A stretch of DNA of 64,000 nucleotides, taken from an uncultured Lachnospiraceae bacterium. GTDB lineage: Bacteria > Bacillota > Clostridia > Lachnospirales > Lachnospiraceae. How positions within the stretch are numbered: the stretch's first letter is position 1; every line of letters begins with the position of its first letter. The position numbers and the translations under genes are program-made. Below, one piece after another: positions 52,200-61,382 of the stretch. The notes under the pieces are model-generated. The model saw only the letters and a list, made by a program, of their open reading frames with translations, searched no databases and was not told the origin of the DNA. The stretch spans positions 1 through 64,000 of the forward strand of contig CALWGV010000091.1 in NCBI GenBank assembly GCA_944380185.1, given 5' to 3'.

Positions 52200-54119
52200 A
52201 TGAGCATTATCAGTAAGATCAAGGGAGCAGCGAAGGCAGTGAAGCTCTGGGTCGCGGCCAATAAACTGGCGGCCGGCATTGCGGCCGGTGTGCTGGTAGT
52301 AGGAGGCGGTGCGGCTGTGGCTCTGGGAGCCGGCTTTTTGCCTCAGGAGACGGCAGCCGAGACGACGGAGGCAGTGCTTTCCGCATCGGAGCTTTCGACG
52401 GAAGAAGCGGCAGCTGCCTATGAGGCAAATCTTCTACGGGGAGAGCAGATGGGTCAGCCGCTGTTAGATGCGATGTGGGCGTCTCTGGAGCAGGAATATG
52501 CGAGGGAGACCACCACGGAGGAGGAGACGACCGAGGAAGAGACAGAGAAGGAGGAAGAGCTGCCGGAGGTGGAGATCCCGCCTGTGGTAGTGGCTCCGGT
52601 CAACGATGCTGAGGATGAGCAGCCCCAGGATGACGGGGACAAGGGTACTTCTGAAGAAGTGGACATCAGCGATGTTGTGAATAATGATAATTATGAAAAT
52701 GTCGGGGTGTCCTACGGTATAGACGTGTCCAAATGGCAGGGTTCCATTGACTGGGCCCAGGTGGCAGAAAGCGGTGTGGAATTTGCGATCATTCGTGTGG
52801 GCTACCGCGGGAACACTACCGGAGAAATTGTGATGGATCCCTATTTTGAGAGAAATATAAGGGGCGCTCTGGCCAATAATATAAAAGTGGGCGTTTACTT
52901 CTATTCACAGGCGATCGATGAGGAGGAGGCCTTAGTCGAGGCGGCGTGGGTAGTCAATGTTATCTCCAAATATCAGATTACATACCCGGTGGTTTATGAC
53001 TGCGAGGGACTGGGACAGAACCGTATTAAGGATGTAACCAAGACTCAGCGCAGCAAAAATGCAGGTGTGTTTCTCGATTATATCCGCAAGGCGGGCTATA
53101 CGCCTATGATGTATGCCAGCAAATATGGCTACAATAACAACTGGGATCTGAGCTATATCACCAACTGCAAATATTGGCTGGCCCATTATACCTCGGGCGG
53201 CCTGTCAACGCCCAGCGACTATGCCGGCACTTACCATATGTGGCAGTATACCAGCAAGGGCAGCGTGCCTGGCATCCGGGGCAATGTGGATATGAATATC
53301 GCTTATTTCAGCTATTCCAATACACCGGATCCGGTAATCGGAACAGTAAGCTATGCGGTGACCGATGAGACCGGCACACCGGTGAGCGGTGCGACGGTCA
53401 CGCTGAAGGGGAGTGCCAGCCGCAAAACGCTGACGGCGGTGACCGATGCAAATGGAATAGCATCCTTTGCCAACGTGGTGGTAGATGACTATGCGGTCAG
53501 CGTTTCCGGGGTACCGGATGGTTATACCACAGTATCCGAGTCGCAGACCAGCGTAAGTTTCGGCAAAGCGGAGGAGAGCTATTCCGGCAGCCTGCAGCTG
53601 AGGCGCATAGCCAGCTCCAGCGTCCGCTACAGCGTGGTGGATCAGAATGGCGATCCTGTACAGGGAGTGACGCTGACGCTCAGCGGCAGCGCAAAGGTGG
53701 GCGCGTCGGTCAACATGACGGCGGTTACCAACGCTTCCGGCGTGGCAGAGTTTAAGAATGTGCCGCTCGGCACTTACGAGGTATATGCTTCTGCAGCCCC
53801 GGAGGGCTACAGTCTGCCGTCCACGACGACCAAGGAAACGGCGACCATCACCTCCTCGGCGGCCTATACCGGTTCACAGAAGATTGTGGTGAATAAGGAT
53901 GAGGAGCCTACGGAGACGGAGCCTGAGACTACTGCTCCTTCCGGCACGACTTCGCCGGCGGAGACCACTCCGGCCGAGACGACGCCGGCTCCTGAGACTT
54001 CCAGCTCGGCGGCCGAGACCGCTCAGCCTACACAGCCGGAGCCCTCAGAGAGCAGCAGCGAAGCCTCTGATCCGACCGAGTCTCTGGAAAACGGCACAGA
54101 TCCCGGCAACACCCCCTGA
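52200..54119 (+). CDS. GH25 lysozyme-like protein with SpaA-type repeats
   Basis: A 639-residue surface protein. Near the N-terminus is one membrane helix (LAAGIAAGVLVVGGGAAVAL). An acidic Thr/Glu linker runs about 85-155. The GH25 muramidase domain (about 168-375) has YGIDVSKWQGSIDWAQV and YPVVYDCEG with the catalytic Asp/Glu. Two beta-sandwich repeats follow, VSYAVTDETGTPVSGATVTL and VRYSVVDQNGDPVQGVTLTL, each about 85 residues and related to SpaA/CNA-B-like domains. The end is a Thr/Pro/Glu stalk with no LPXTG signal, so the N-terminal helix must anchor it. It probably cuts peptidoglycan during wall or polymer assembly. A GGAGAAG site precedes the ATG. Confidence 0.88.
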   Translation: MSIISKIKGAAKAVKLWVAANKLAAGIAAGVLVVGGGAAVALGAGFLPQETAAETTEAVLSASELSTEEAAAAYEANLLRGEQMGQPLLDAMWASLEQEYARETTTEEETTEEETEKEEELPEVEIPPVVVAPVNDAEDEQPQDDGDKGTSEEVDISDVVNNDNYENVGVSYGIDVSKWQGSIDWAQVAESGVEFAIIRVGYRGNTTGEIVMDPYFERNIRGALANNIKVGVYFYSQAIDEEEALVEAAWVVNVISKYQITYPVVYDCEGLGQNRIKDVTKTQRSKNAGVFLDYIRKAGYTPMMYASKYGYNNNWDLSYITNCKYWLAHYTSGGLSTPSDYAGTYHMWQYTSKGSVPGIRGNVDMNIAYFSYSNTPDPVIGTVSYAVTDETGTPVSGATVTLKGSASRKTLTAVTDANGIASFANVVVDDYAVSVSGVPDGYTTVSESQTSVSFGKAEESYSGSLQLRRIASSSVRYSVVDQNGDPVQGVTLTLSGSAKVGASVNMTAVTNASGVAEFKNVPLGTYEVYASAAPEGYSLPSTTTKETATITSSAAYTGSQKIVVNKDEEPTETEPETTAPSGTTSPAETTPAETTPAPETSSSAAETAQPTQPEPSESSSEASDPTESLENGTDPGNTP

Positions 54120-54143
54120 CAGCCCCTTACTATGCCAATACCC

Positions 54144-54174
54144 AAACCCGGCTTGAACAAAGCCGGGTTTTTTG
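54144..54174 (+). terminator. Intrinsic terminator after the GH25 gene
   Basis: AAACCCGGCTT (54144-54154) pairs with AAGCCGGGTTT (54160-54170), followed by TTT. TATAAT directly after it (54176-54181) may be the -10 for the next transcript. Confidence 0.85.
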
Positions 54175-54192
54175 GTATAATGTGCACGAAAG

Positions 54193-54335
54193 CATTGAGC
54201 CGTGCGTCCAGATGCGAAGAAGCGAAAATGCCGTCCCGAAGGGACGAGCAGTTTCGCGCCGGAGCATATGGGCATAGGGCGAAAGCCCGTGAGCGAGATG
54301 AAGCGAAGCGGAATCGAGCTGCGCACGGCTCAATG
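54193..54335 (+). ncRNA. Highly structured palindromic element, possible RNA or mobile repeat
   Basis: Perfect 14-bp outer arms CATTGAGCCGTGCG (54193-54206) and CGCACGGCTCAATG (54322-54335) enclose further hairpins: GCGAAAATGC with GCAGTTTCGC around GTCCCGAAGGGAC, and GGGCGAAAGCCC with a GAAA loop. A TATAAT box lies 12 bp before it, and the glycosyltransferase gene starts 53 bp after. This could be a transcribed structured RNA, a cis-regulator, or a small non-autonomous repeat. It matches no riboswitch class that I know. Confidence 0.5.
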
Positions 54336-54388
54336 GAAGTAAAAGCCCGTGAGTAAACGGCAGAGGAAACAACGTAGGAGAACTCCTC

Positions 54389-56131
54389 ATGAATTATCAC
54401 ATTGAACACGCAAAATATAAATATGGCTGCATTACGGCGGTGGGATGGCTGGCCGGAGAGTCGGCCGGTGTACACACTGGTGTGTGGGCAGAAGATGTGA
54501 AGGGTGGTCGGATCAGCTGCGAGGTACAGCGCACGGAGAGAGAAGATGTGAGAGAAGCGCTGTTTCCTCAGGAGACCCAGTGCCTTTTCGGGTTTCGGAT
54601 TAAGTTTCCGGCCGAGCCTGGAAAGGCGTATTTTTTGTGCCTGGATGACGGCACGCAGATCCGTCGGTGCCGGACGACGCCGGAACAGGTGCAAAAGAGC
54701 GGTTCGATTGCGGACAGCCTGAGGGCTAAGCTGCGTTCAGTTGTCCGGGGGCAGAAAAAGGAGACGGCAGCACAGGAGAGGAACCCCTATGATAATGGGG
54801 CCGGTCTGAAAAAAGGGCAGACGGCGCGCCGAAAGGAAATTTGTTTCAGCATTGCTGTGCCGCTGTTTAATACAAATCGTGAGCATTTGGCCGATATGCT
54901 GGAATCCGTTTTTTGCCAGAGTTATGATAATTGGGAGCTTTGTCTGGCTGACGGAAGTCCTGTGTCTGTGCGGGAGGATTGCGAAGGCAGAGAGGACGGC
55001 GCGTCGAGGGCAGTCGCGCGGTTTTTGTCTGACCCCAGAGTAAAATATATTCATCTGCCGGAGAACAGGGGAATATCGGGCAATAGCAATGAGGCTTTCC
55101 GCCTGGCGGGCGGAGATTTTGTCGTGATGCTGGATCATGACGATTTGCTGGAGACGGACGCGCTGAGTCAGGCGGCGGCAGTGGTGTCTGCCCTGCCGGA
55201 TATTGATTTTATCTACAGCGACAGTGACCTCACCGATCATGACGGCTTGTACTGCTACAACCCTCTGTATAAACCGCACTGGTCGCCGGAGACCTTGATC
55301 TGCGCCAATTATATTACGCATTTGTCGGTGGTGCGCAGGGAGCTGCTGATGAGCCTGGGCGGGCTCAGATCGGAATATGACGGAGCGCAGGACTGGGATC
55401 TGTTTCTGCGCATCGGGGAGGCGACGAACCGGATTTATCATATTCCCAAGGTGCTGTATCACTGGCGCGCGGCCGAGACCTCTACCGCATTGGACGTTTC
55501 CCTGAAACCTTATGCCAGAGAAGCACAGCTGAAAGCAGTGACGGATTATCTGGAGCGCCGTGGTGTGCCTGGCCGGGCAGTTTTTGCCGACCGGGGCAGT
55601 ACCTGCATCCGGGTGGAGTGGCAGGAGCATCTGCCGGAGGCGGATGTAGTGATCAAAAGACAGCCGGGAGTAGAGCTGGGAGCCGAGGATGCGGAGGAGC
55701 TGCGCCGATGGGCGGATGTGCCTGGGATCGGCGTTGTCGGCACCAGAGTGGTAAATGGCAGAGGAAAAATCGTGTCCCAGGGGCTTTTGCTGGAGCGCGA
55801 CGGCATGTATCCTCTGTTTCAGGACAGTTATCCGGGTACGGCGGGGCTTTTGGGACATACGGACTGGTACCGCGATAATGTGGCGGCGGAACCGGTATGC
55901 TATGCCGTGTCCCGGCGGGTGTGGGATCAGATCGGTCCGGTGGATGAGAGCCTGGGGGACTTGGCGGTTGTCGATCTCTGCCTGCGGGCCAGAGCAGCCG
56001 GCCTGCGCAATATGATTACCCCCTTTGTGCAGGTACAGGCGGAAGAGAGCATTGCCCAGAGGGTGGCTGCAGCTGAACAGGGGGCTTATCGCCGGCTGTC
56101 TGCAAAATATCGTACGGGGGAACCGGGATGA
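54389..56131 (+). CDS. Glycosyltransferase family 2 with N-terminal accessory domain and degenerate second GT
   Basis: A 580-residue protein in three parts. Residues 1-95 are a beta-rich accessory domain (GCITAVGWLAGESAG, LFGFRIKFPAEPGKAYFLCL) shared with the next gene. Residues 150-385 are a GT2 domain with FSIAVPLFNTNREHL, the nucleotide-metal motif FVVMLDHDDLLE and YSDSDLTDHDG, and YLWRA-type HWRAAETST. The last part (about 405-565) resembles the C-terminal half of a second GT2 domain, VCYAVSRRVWDQIGPVDES, but the DXD position is VVIKRQPGVEL and the nucleotide-binding start is missing, so it should be inactive. It probably adds a sugar to a lipid-linked wall polymer at the inner membrane face. 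The stop overlaps the next gene. Confidence 0.85.
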   Translation: MNYHIEHAKYKYGCITAVGWLAGESAGVHTGVWAEDVKGGRISCEVQRTEREDVREALFPQETQCLFGFRIKFPAEPGKAYFLCLDDGTQIRRCRTTPEQVQKSGSIADSLRAKLRSVVRGQKKETAAQERNPYDNGAGLKKGQTARRKEICFSIAVPLFNTNREHLADMLESVFCQSYDNWELCLADGSPVSVREDCEGREDGASRAVARFLSDPRVKYIHLPENRGISGNSNEAFRLAGGDFVVMLDHDDLLETDALSQAAAVVSALPDIDFIYSDSDLTDHDGLYCYNPLYKPHWSPETLICANYITHLSVVRRELLMSLGGLRSEYDGAQDWDLFLRIGEATNRIYHIPKVLYHWRAAETSTALDVSLKPYAREAQLKAVTDYLERRGVPGRAVFADRGSTCIRVEWQEHLPEADVVIKRQPGVELGAEDAEELRRWADVPGIGVVGTRVVNGRGKIVSQGLLLERDGMYPLFQDSYPGTAGLLGHTDWYRDNVAAEPVCYAVSRRVWDQIGPVDESLGDLAVVDLCLRARAAGLRNMITPFVQVQAEESIAQRVAAAEQGAYRRLSAKYRTGEPG

Positions 56132-58302
56132 AAAGTATTCGCTATTATATTGATAAGACAGAGCTTTTGGAGCGCTCCGCTCACCTGACCGGATGGGCGG
56201 TATCCATGAACGGCTCTTCTGTGATGATCCGGGTAGTGTGCGCCGGAGGAGAGGTGGATGCCTGTGTGCGCCGGCTGTCCAGACCGGACGCCAGCCGGGC
56301 TGTGTTTGGCGATGACCGCCAGCCGGACTGCGGTTTTGACGTGCGCTTTGTCTGTGAAAAAGGTAAAAAATACGAATTGATCTTTGCTGATGGCGGAGGA
56401 CAGGCCAGCGTGAGGATCACAAGGGAAGGAATTCAGAAGGAGAGCGGACGCCGTCTGGTCCCCCTGCGCCGCATGGTGCGCATGACCAGTCCGTCTATGG
56501 TGGCGGACGACATGCGCTTTCTGCTGCAAAAAGGACCTTCTGCCTGGAAGCAGAGACTGGTGCGCCGCTATGAGACCGACGAGAATAAATATCTGCGCTG
56601 GCTGGGCGCACAGAGGGCCGGGCTGGCTGAGCAGGCCAGACAGGATGGAGAGCGCAAGCTGAGCTATGGAAAGAACAGCCTGAGCAGGGAATTTCCGACG
56701 GTCAGCATAGTGGTCCCCCTCTATAATACGCCGACGAAATTCTATCTGCAGATGGTGGATTCGGTGCTCAGCCAGACCTATGAGAATTGGCAGCTCTGCC
56801 TGGCGGACGGCAGTGACGACGGGGCGGACAGGAAAAGCTGCCTGCCGGATGACAGCCGGATTTGTTACCGGAAACTTGCGCAGAATATGGGTATCTCCGG
56901 AAATACCAATGAGGCCCTGGCCCTGGCGGAGGGACAGTGGATTGCCTTCCTGGACCATGATGATATACTGGAAGCAGAAGCCGTGGGAGAAATGGTGAGG
57001 GCGGCGCAGAGAGAAGGGGCGGATATGGTCTACTCCGATGAGGACAAGGTGGCTTTGGATCTGCGGCATTTCTATGAGCCGCATTTCAAGTCCGATTTCA
57101 ACCCGGATCTGCTGCGCTCTACCAATTATATCTGCCATTTTCTGATGGTGAAAGCGGAGCTGCTGGCCCGCGCAGGCGGTTTTCGCCGGGAGTTTGACGG
57201 GGCGCAGGATTATGATTTCGTGCTGAGAGCCAGCGAACAGGCGTCCTGTGTGGCCCATGTGCCGCGGGTACTCTATCACTGGCGGGCTCATCCTGCATCC
57301 ACAGCTCAGGATACCGACAGCAAGGGCTATGCCTGGGAGGCCGGCAGACGGGCGATCGAGGAGCATCTGCAGAGGGTAAAGATCCGGGGCACGGTATCGC
57401 AGACGGAGCGTCCGGGCTATTACCGGGTGCGCTATGAAGCGGACCGAAATGCCCGCATTTCCATCATAATTCCGAACAAAGACCAGGCGGACACGCTGCG
57501 CACCTGTGTGGAGTCCATACGGGCGAAGACGGACTGGCCCGACTATGAGATATTGATTGTGGAGAACAACAGTACCACGCAGGAAATCCAGGAATATTAC
57601 AGAGAGCTGGAGAAAATACCGCAGGTCCGCATCCTGCGCTGGCAGGGGGAGTTCAACTATTCTGCGGTCAATAATTTCGGCGTCAGCCATGCGGCCGGGG
57701 AATACGTGGTGCTTTTGAACAATGACACAGAGATTATCACCGAAGACTGGCTTTCTGAGCTGGCCGGAATCTGCCGCCGCCCGGAGGTGGGAGTGGCCGG
57801 AGCGAGACTTCTCTATCCCGACGGCACCGTCCAGCATGCAGGCGTAGTGATGAAGCTGGCCGGCTGCTGCGGCCACGTGTTTTACGGGGCGGAGAGGGAG
57901 GATCCGGGGAGCTTTGCCAGGGCTGTGCTGATCCAGGATTACAGTGCGGTGACCGGGGCCTGCCTGATGTGCCGCAGGGAGGTCTGGGACCGGCTGGGCG
58001 GGCTTGACACGGCGTTTCAGGTGGCCTACAATGATGTGGATTTTTGCCTGCGGGCAAGGGCCGCCGGTCTTTTGGTGGTCTACGACCCCTACGCAGAGGC
58101 CTATCACTATGAGTCCAAGACGAGGGGATACGAGGAGGGCAGCGAGAAACAGGCTCGCTTTCTGCGGGAGCAGAAGCTCCTCCGGGAGAGATATCCGCAG
58201 TATATGGAGAAGGGAGATCCCTATTATAATCCCAATCTGACACTGACGGCTCCGGATTTTTCCGGGCGCTATCTCCACGAGTCGGAGTGGGACGGGCAGT
58301 AG
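56128..58302 (+). CDS. Two-domain glycosyltransferase family 2
   Basis: A 724-residue protein. The N-terminal accessory domain (1-95, HLTGWAVSMNGSSVMIRVV) is homologous to that of the preceding gene. The first GT2 domain (about 190-420) has VSIVVPLYNTPTKFYLQMVD and WIAFLDHDDILE with YSDEDKVALD. The second (about 445-690) begins ARISIIIPNKDQADTL, with YVVLLNNDTEIITEDWLSEL and LMCRREVWDRLGGLDTAF. Both DXD-type motifs are intact, so the enzyme may add two sugars or alternate linkages, as in RgpF-like and related polymer enzymes. ATGA overlap with the upstream gene shows tight coupling. Confidence 0.9.
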   Translation: MKSIRYYIDKTELLERSAHLTGWAVSMNGSSVMIRVVCAGGEVDACVRRLSRPDASRAVFGDDRQPDCGFDVRFVCEKGKKYELIFADGGGQASVRITREGIQKESGRRLVPLRRMVRMTSPSMVADDMRFLLQKGPSAWKQRLVRRYETDENKYLRWLGAQRAGLAEQARQDGERKLSYGKNSLSREFPTVSIVVPLYNTPTKFYLQMVDSVLSQTYENWQLCLADGSDDGADRKSCLPDDSRICYRKLAQNMGISGNTNEALALAEGQWIAFLDHDDILEAEAVGEMVRAAQREGADMVYSDEDKVALDLRHFYEPHFKSDFNPDLLRSTNYICHFLMVKAELLARAGGFRREFDGAQDYDFVLRASEQASCVAHVPRVLYHWRAHPASTAQDTDSKGYAWEAGRRAIEEHLQRVKIRGTVSQTERPGYYRVRYEADRNARISIIIPNKDQADTLRTCVESIRAKTDWPDYEILIVENNSTTQEIQEYYRELEKIPQVRILRWQGEFNYSAVNNFGVSHAAGEYVVLLNNDTEIITEDWLSELAGICRRPEVGVAGARLLYPDGTVQHAGVVMKLAGCCGHVFYGAEREDPGSFARAVLIQDYSAVTGACLMCRREVWDRLGGLDTAFQVAYNDVDFCLRARAAGLLVVYDPYAEAYHYESKTRGYEEGSEKQARFLREQKLLRERYPQYMEKGDPYYNPNLTLTAPDFSGRYLHESEWDGQ

Positions 58303-58307
58303 ACAGT

Positions 58308-60158
58308 ATGGAAGTACAGAAGGAGCGCAGGCCAAAGAGCCTTTTGACCAAGACAATCCTATATTTCAAGAAAAACGGGGCAAAGAAGGGGTTTAAGAAG
58401 ATCCACAACAAGTTCTTTCGTCTGGAGACAGTGAGCTACGAGAAGTGGAGAAAGGGCGCTCTGCCGTCGGCCTGGGAGCTGGAGCAGCAGAGGAAAACCT
58501 CATCGATCTGGCAGCGGGAGGAGAAAGCGGGAGGTAGGTCCTGCGTCCGCTTCAGCATAGTGGTTCCTCTCTACGGCACGCCGCCGGAATATTTGGAGGC
58601 GCTGATTGCCTCTGTCCAGGCCCAGACCTACGGGCTGTGGCAGCTGTGCCTGGCCGATGGGAGCGAGAAACCGCTGCAGGAGCTGATTCCTGCGGATGAG
58701 CGGATTTCCTATCGGTATCTGGAGGGCAATCGCGGAATAGCCGGCAATACCAACGCCGCGCTTTTGATGGCGCAGGGCGATTTCGTGGTCTTTGCCGATC
58801 ATGACGATATCCTGGCTCCCGATGCTCTGTACAGCTTTGCCGAGCTTTTGCGGGAACATGAGGATATGGATGTGATCTATTCCGATGAGGATAAGACGGA
58901 CAAAAAGGGGAAAAAATTTTATGACCCTCATTTCAAGCCGGATTTTAACGAAGATCTGCTGCGCAGTGTAAATTATATCTGTCATCTCCTGGCTGTACGG
59001 CGCAGTCTGGCGCTGGAGACAGGCGGATTTTCAGCAGATTTTGACGGTGCTCAGGATTATGATTTTATTTTCCGCTGCACGGAAAAAGCCAGAGAGATCG
59101 GCCATGTGCCGAAGATTCTCTATCACTGGCGCTGTCACAGCGCCTCCACGTCCAAGGATCCGGAGAGCAAAAGCTATGCTTTTGATGCAGGACAGAGGGC
59201 CATCGAGGCCCACTACCGCCGTCTGGGCGTGCGGGCCAGCGTGGGCAGAGGACTGCGCCCCGGCATGTATGTGACGCACTACGAGCGGGAGAGAGACCCC
59301 CTTGTCTCCGTGATCATTCCCACCAAGGATCACTGGGAGGATTTAGACCGCACCATACGCTCCGTGCTGGCTCACACCTCCTATACCAATCTGGAGTGGA
59401 TTATTGTGGAGAACAACAGCACGGAGGACGCTACCTTTGCCTACTATGAGAGACTTAAAAGAGAGGTGCCCGGCGTGCGCCTGATCACCTGGGAGGGGGC
59501 CTTCAATTATTCAGCCATCAACAACTATGGCGCCTCCTTTGCCCGCGGCGAATATCTCTGGCTGCTGAACAATGACCTGGAGATGATTACCACTGACTGT
59601 GTGGACGAGCTGCTCAGTCCCTGCATGCGGCCGGAGATCGGTATCGTAGGGGCCAGGCTGTATTACGGCGATGACACCATCCAGCACGCCGGCGTTATTG
59701 TGAGACTGGGCGGGGTGGCCGGACATGCCTTCGTGGGGCAGCCCCGGTACGACTGCGGATATATGGGGCGCGACTGGCTGACCCAGCGCCTGAGCGCTGT
59801 CACGGCAGCCTGCCTGATGATAAAAAAAGAAGTCTTTGACCAGATCGGCGGTTTCAGCGAAGATCTGGCAGTGGCGTTCAACGATGTGGACCTGTGCCTG
59901 AAGGCCGGGGAGGCAGGCTGGGGCATTCTGTACAATGCCCAGATGGAGGCCTATCACTATGAGTCCAAGACCAGAGGATTGGAGGATACGCCGGAGAAGA
60001 TAGCACGCTTCAACGGGGAGATGGACCGGTTTAAAGAGAAATGGGAAGAGCGGCTCAGAGCCGGTGACCCCTACTACAACGTGAATCTGACGCTGGCGCG
60101 CAATGATTTTACCCTTCGCAATCCATACGAGATTGACTATGAACAAAGAGTGAAATAG
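58308..60158 (+). CDS. Two-domain glycosyltransferase family 2
   Basis: A 616-residue protein without the N-terminal accessory domain, replaced by about 80 basic residues (KTILYFKKNGAKKGFKKIHN). GT2 domain one has FSIVVPLYGTPPEYLEALIA and FVVFADHDDILAPDAL with YSDEDKTDKKG. Domain two starts LVSVIIPTKDHWEDLDRTIR, then YLWLLNNDLEMITTDCVDEL and LMIKKEVFDQIGGFSEDLAV. Both catalytic motifs are present. Clearly homologous to the gene at 56128. The ATG at 58308 was chosen; a GTG at 58287 inside the previous gene is in frame, and no strong ribosome site supports either. Confidence 0.9.
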   Translation: MEVQKERRPKSLLTKTILYFKKNGAKKGFKKIHNKFFRLETVSYEKWRKGALPSAWELEQQRKTSSIWQREEKAGGRSCVRFSIVVPLYGTPPEYLEALIASVQAQTYGLWQLCLADGSEKPLQELIPADERISYRYLEGNRGIAGNTNAALLMAQGDFVVFADHDDILAPDALYSFAELLREHEDMDVIYSDEDKTDKKGKKFYDPHFKPDFNEDLLRSVNYICHLLAVRRSLALETGGFSADFDGAQDYDFIFRCTEKAREIGHVPKILYHWRCHSASTSKDPESKSYAFDAGQRAIEAHYRRLGVRASVGRGLRPGMYVTHYERERDPLVSVIIPTKDHWEDLDRTIRSVLAHTSYTNLEWIIVENNSTEDATFAYYERLKREVPGVRLITWEGAFNYSAINNYGASFARGEYLWLLNNDLEMITTDCVDELLSPCMRPEIGIVGARLYYGDDTIQHAGVIVRLGGVAGHAFVGQPRYDCGYMGRDWLTQRLSAVTAACLMIKKEVFDQIGGFSEDLAVAFNDVDLCLKAGEAGWGILYNAQMEAYHYESKTRGLEDTPEKIARFNGEMDRFKEKWEERLRAGDPYYNVNLTLARNDFTLRNPYEIDYEQRVK

Positions 60159-60159
60159 G

Positions 60160-61281
60160 ATGAAAACGACGGTAATTATACCTAATTATAATGGAAAACA
60201 CTTCATGGAACCCTGCATGGCGGCCTTGGACAGACAGACTGCCGGGGATTTCTGTGTCCTCATTGTGGATAACGGGTCCACTGACAGTTCTGTTCAGTGG
60301 ATTGAGGAAAATCTGCCGGGCTTTTTGCGCATCCGCCCAGGAGAAATCATTCCGAATATTTCGCAGAGAAGGCAGGCGGGAGAAAGGGAAGACCGGGAGG
60401 ACAGGACAGACCGGGAAAGCAGGGCAAGACAGGGGGATGAGACCGGCTCCCGGCGTTACCCGGTATATCTGATGGAGATGGGAGAGAATACCGGCTTTTC
60501 CGGAGCGGTAAACGCAGGGATACGGGCATCCTCCACAGAGTATGTGATCCTTCTCAACAATGACACGGAGGCAGAGCCGGATTATATCCGGGAGCTGGAG
60601 CGGGCGATGGACGGTTCGCCGCAGATATTTTCGGTCAGCAGCAAGATGATCCAGCTCCATGAAAAGAGACTGATGGACGACGCCGGAGATCTCTACACGG
60701 TGATCGGCTGGGCTTTTCAGCGGGGCGTGGCCCAGAAAAGTTCCGGCTTTACCAAGCCGCGCCGCGTTTTTTCCGCCTGCGCCGGAGCGGCTATCTACCG
60801 GCGGGCTGTTTTTGACGAGATCGGCTATTTTGACGAGCTTCATTTTGCCTATCTGGAGGATCTGGACGTGGGATACCGGGCCAGGATCGCCGGCTATGAG
60901 AACTGGTACTGTCCGTGGGCAGTGGTCTATCATGTGGGCAGCGGTACCAGCGGCTCCAAGTACAATCCGTTTAAGGTAAAGCTGGCCGCCCGCAACAGCG
61001 TCTATCTGAACTACAAAAATATGCCTCCTGCACAGCTTATCGTCAACGCCATTCCGCTGGCCTTCGGCTATCTGGTGAAGATTCGGTTCTTTACGAAGAG
61101 AGGCTTTGGCGCGGACTATCGGGCAGGGCTTAAGGAGGGGCTGTCCACGCTGAAAAAGTGCCGCCGGGTGCCCTTTCGCGCCCGCAATCTGGGGCACTAT
61201 CTGCGCATTGAGTGGGAGCTCATTGTCAATACTTTTATATATGCTTCGGACCTGATAAAACGTCGGGTTATAAAACTTTAA
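60160..61281 (+). CDS. Glycosyltransferase family 2, rhamnosyltransferase-like
   Basis: A 373-residue single-domain GT2. It begins MKTTVIIPNYNGKHFMEPCM and has the DXD-type motif in YVILLNNDTEAEPDYIRELE. FSACAGAAIYRRAVFDEIGY and FDELHFAYLEDLDVGYRARI match the acceptor/catalytic region of the WbbL-like group. The C-terminal 90 residues include amphipathic or membrane-associating sequence (AIPLAFGYLVKIRFF). An insert around residues 60-95 is highly charged (RREDREDRTDRESRARQ-like repeats) and unusual. The start immediately follows the previous stop. Confidence 0.88.
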   Translation: MKTTVIIPNYNGKHFMEPCMAALDRQTAGDFCVLIVDNGSTDSSVQWIEENLPGFLRIRPGEIIPNISQRRQAGEREDREDRTDRESRARQGDETGSRRYPVYLMEMGENTGFSGAVNAGIRASSTEYVILLNNDTEAEPDYIRELERAMDGSPQIFSVSSKMIQLHEKRLMDDAGDLYTVIGWAFQRGVAQKSSGFTKPRRVFSACAGAAIYRRAVFDEIGYFDELHFAYLEDLDVGYRARIAGYENWYCPWAVVYHVGSGTSGSKYNPFKVKLAARNSVYLNYKNMPPAQLIVNAIPLAFGYLVKIRFFTKRGFGADYRAGLKEGLSTLKKCRRVPFRARNLGHYLRIEWELIVNTFIYASDLIKRRVIKL

Positions 61282-61304
61282 GAAATTTGAATGCTTTTTT
61301 TTCC

Positions 61305-61333
61305 TTGCAATCTGGACGGCTTTAGAGTAATAT
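61305..61333 (+). promoter_or_regulatory. Promoter of the sugar transferase gene
   Basis: TTGCAA (61305-61310) and TAATAT (61328-61333), 17-bp spacer, in the 101-bp gap before the GTG at 61383. It gives this gene and the LCP gene an internal promoter. Confidence 0.55.
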
Positions 61334-61382
61334 AGCAGACGAAACATGTCCCTTTTGCACAGGATAAGCCGGGGGTACTACC

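Noticed and set aside
56086..58356. 756-codon frame antisense to the glycosyltransferase at 56128
   Set aside because: Shadow of a GC-rich coding region; both GT2 domains are on the plus strand.
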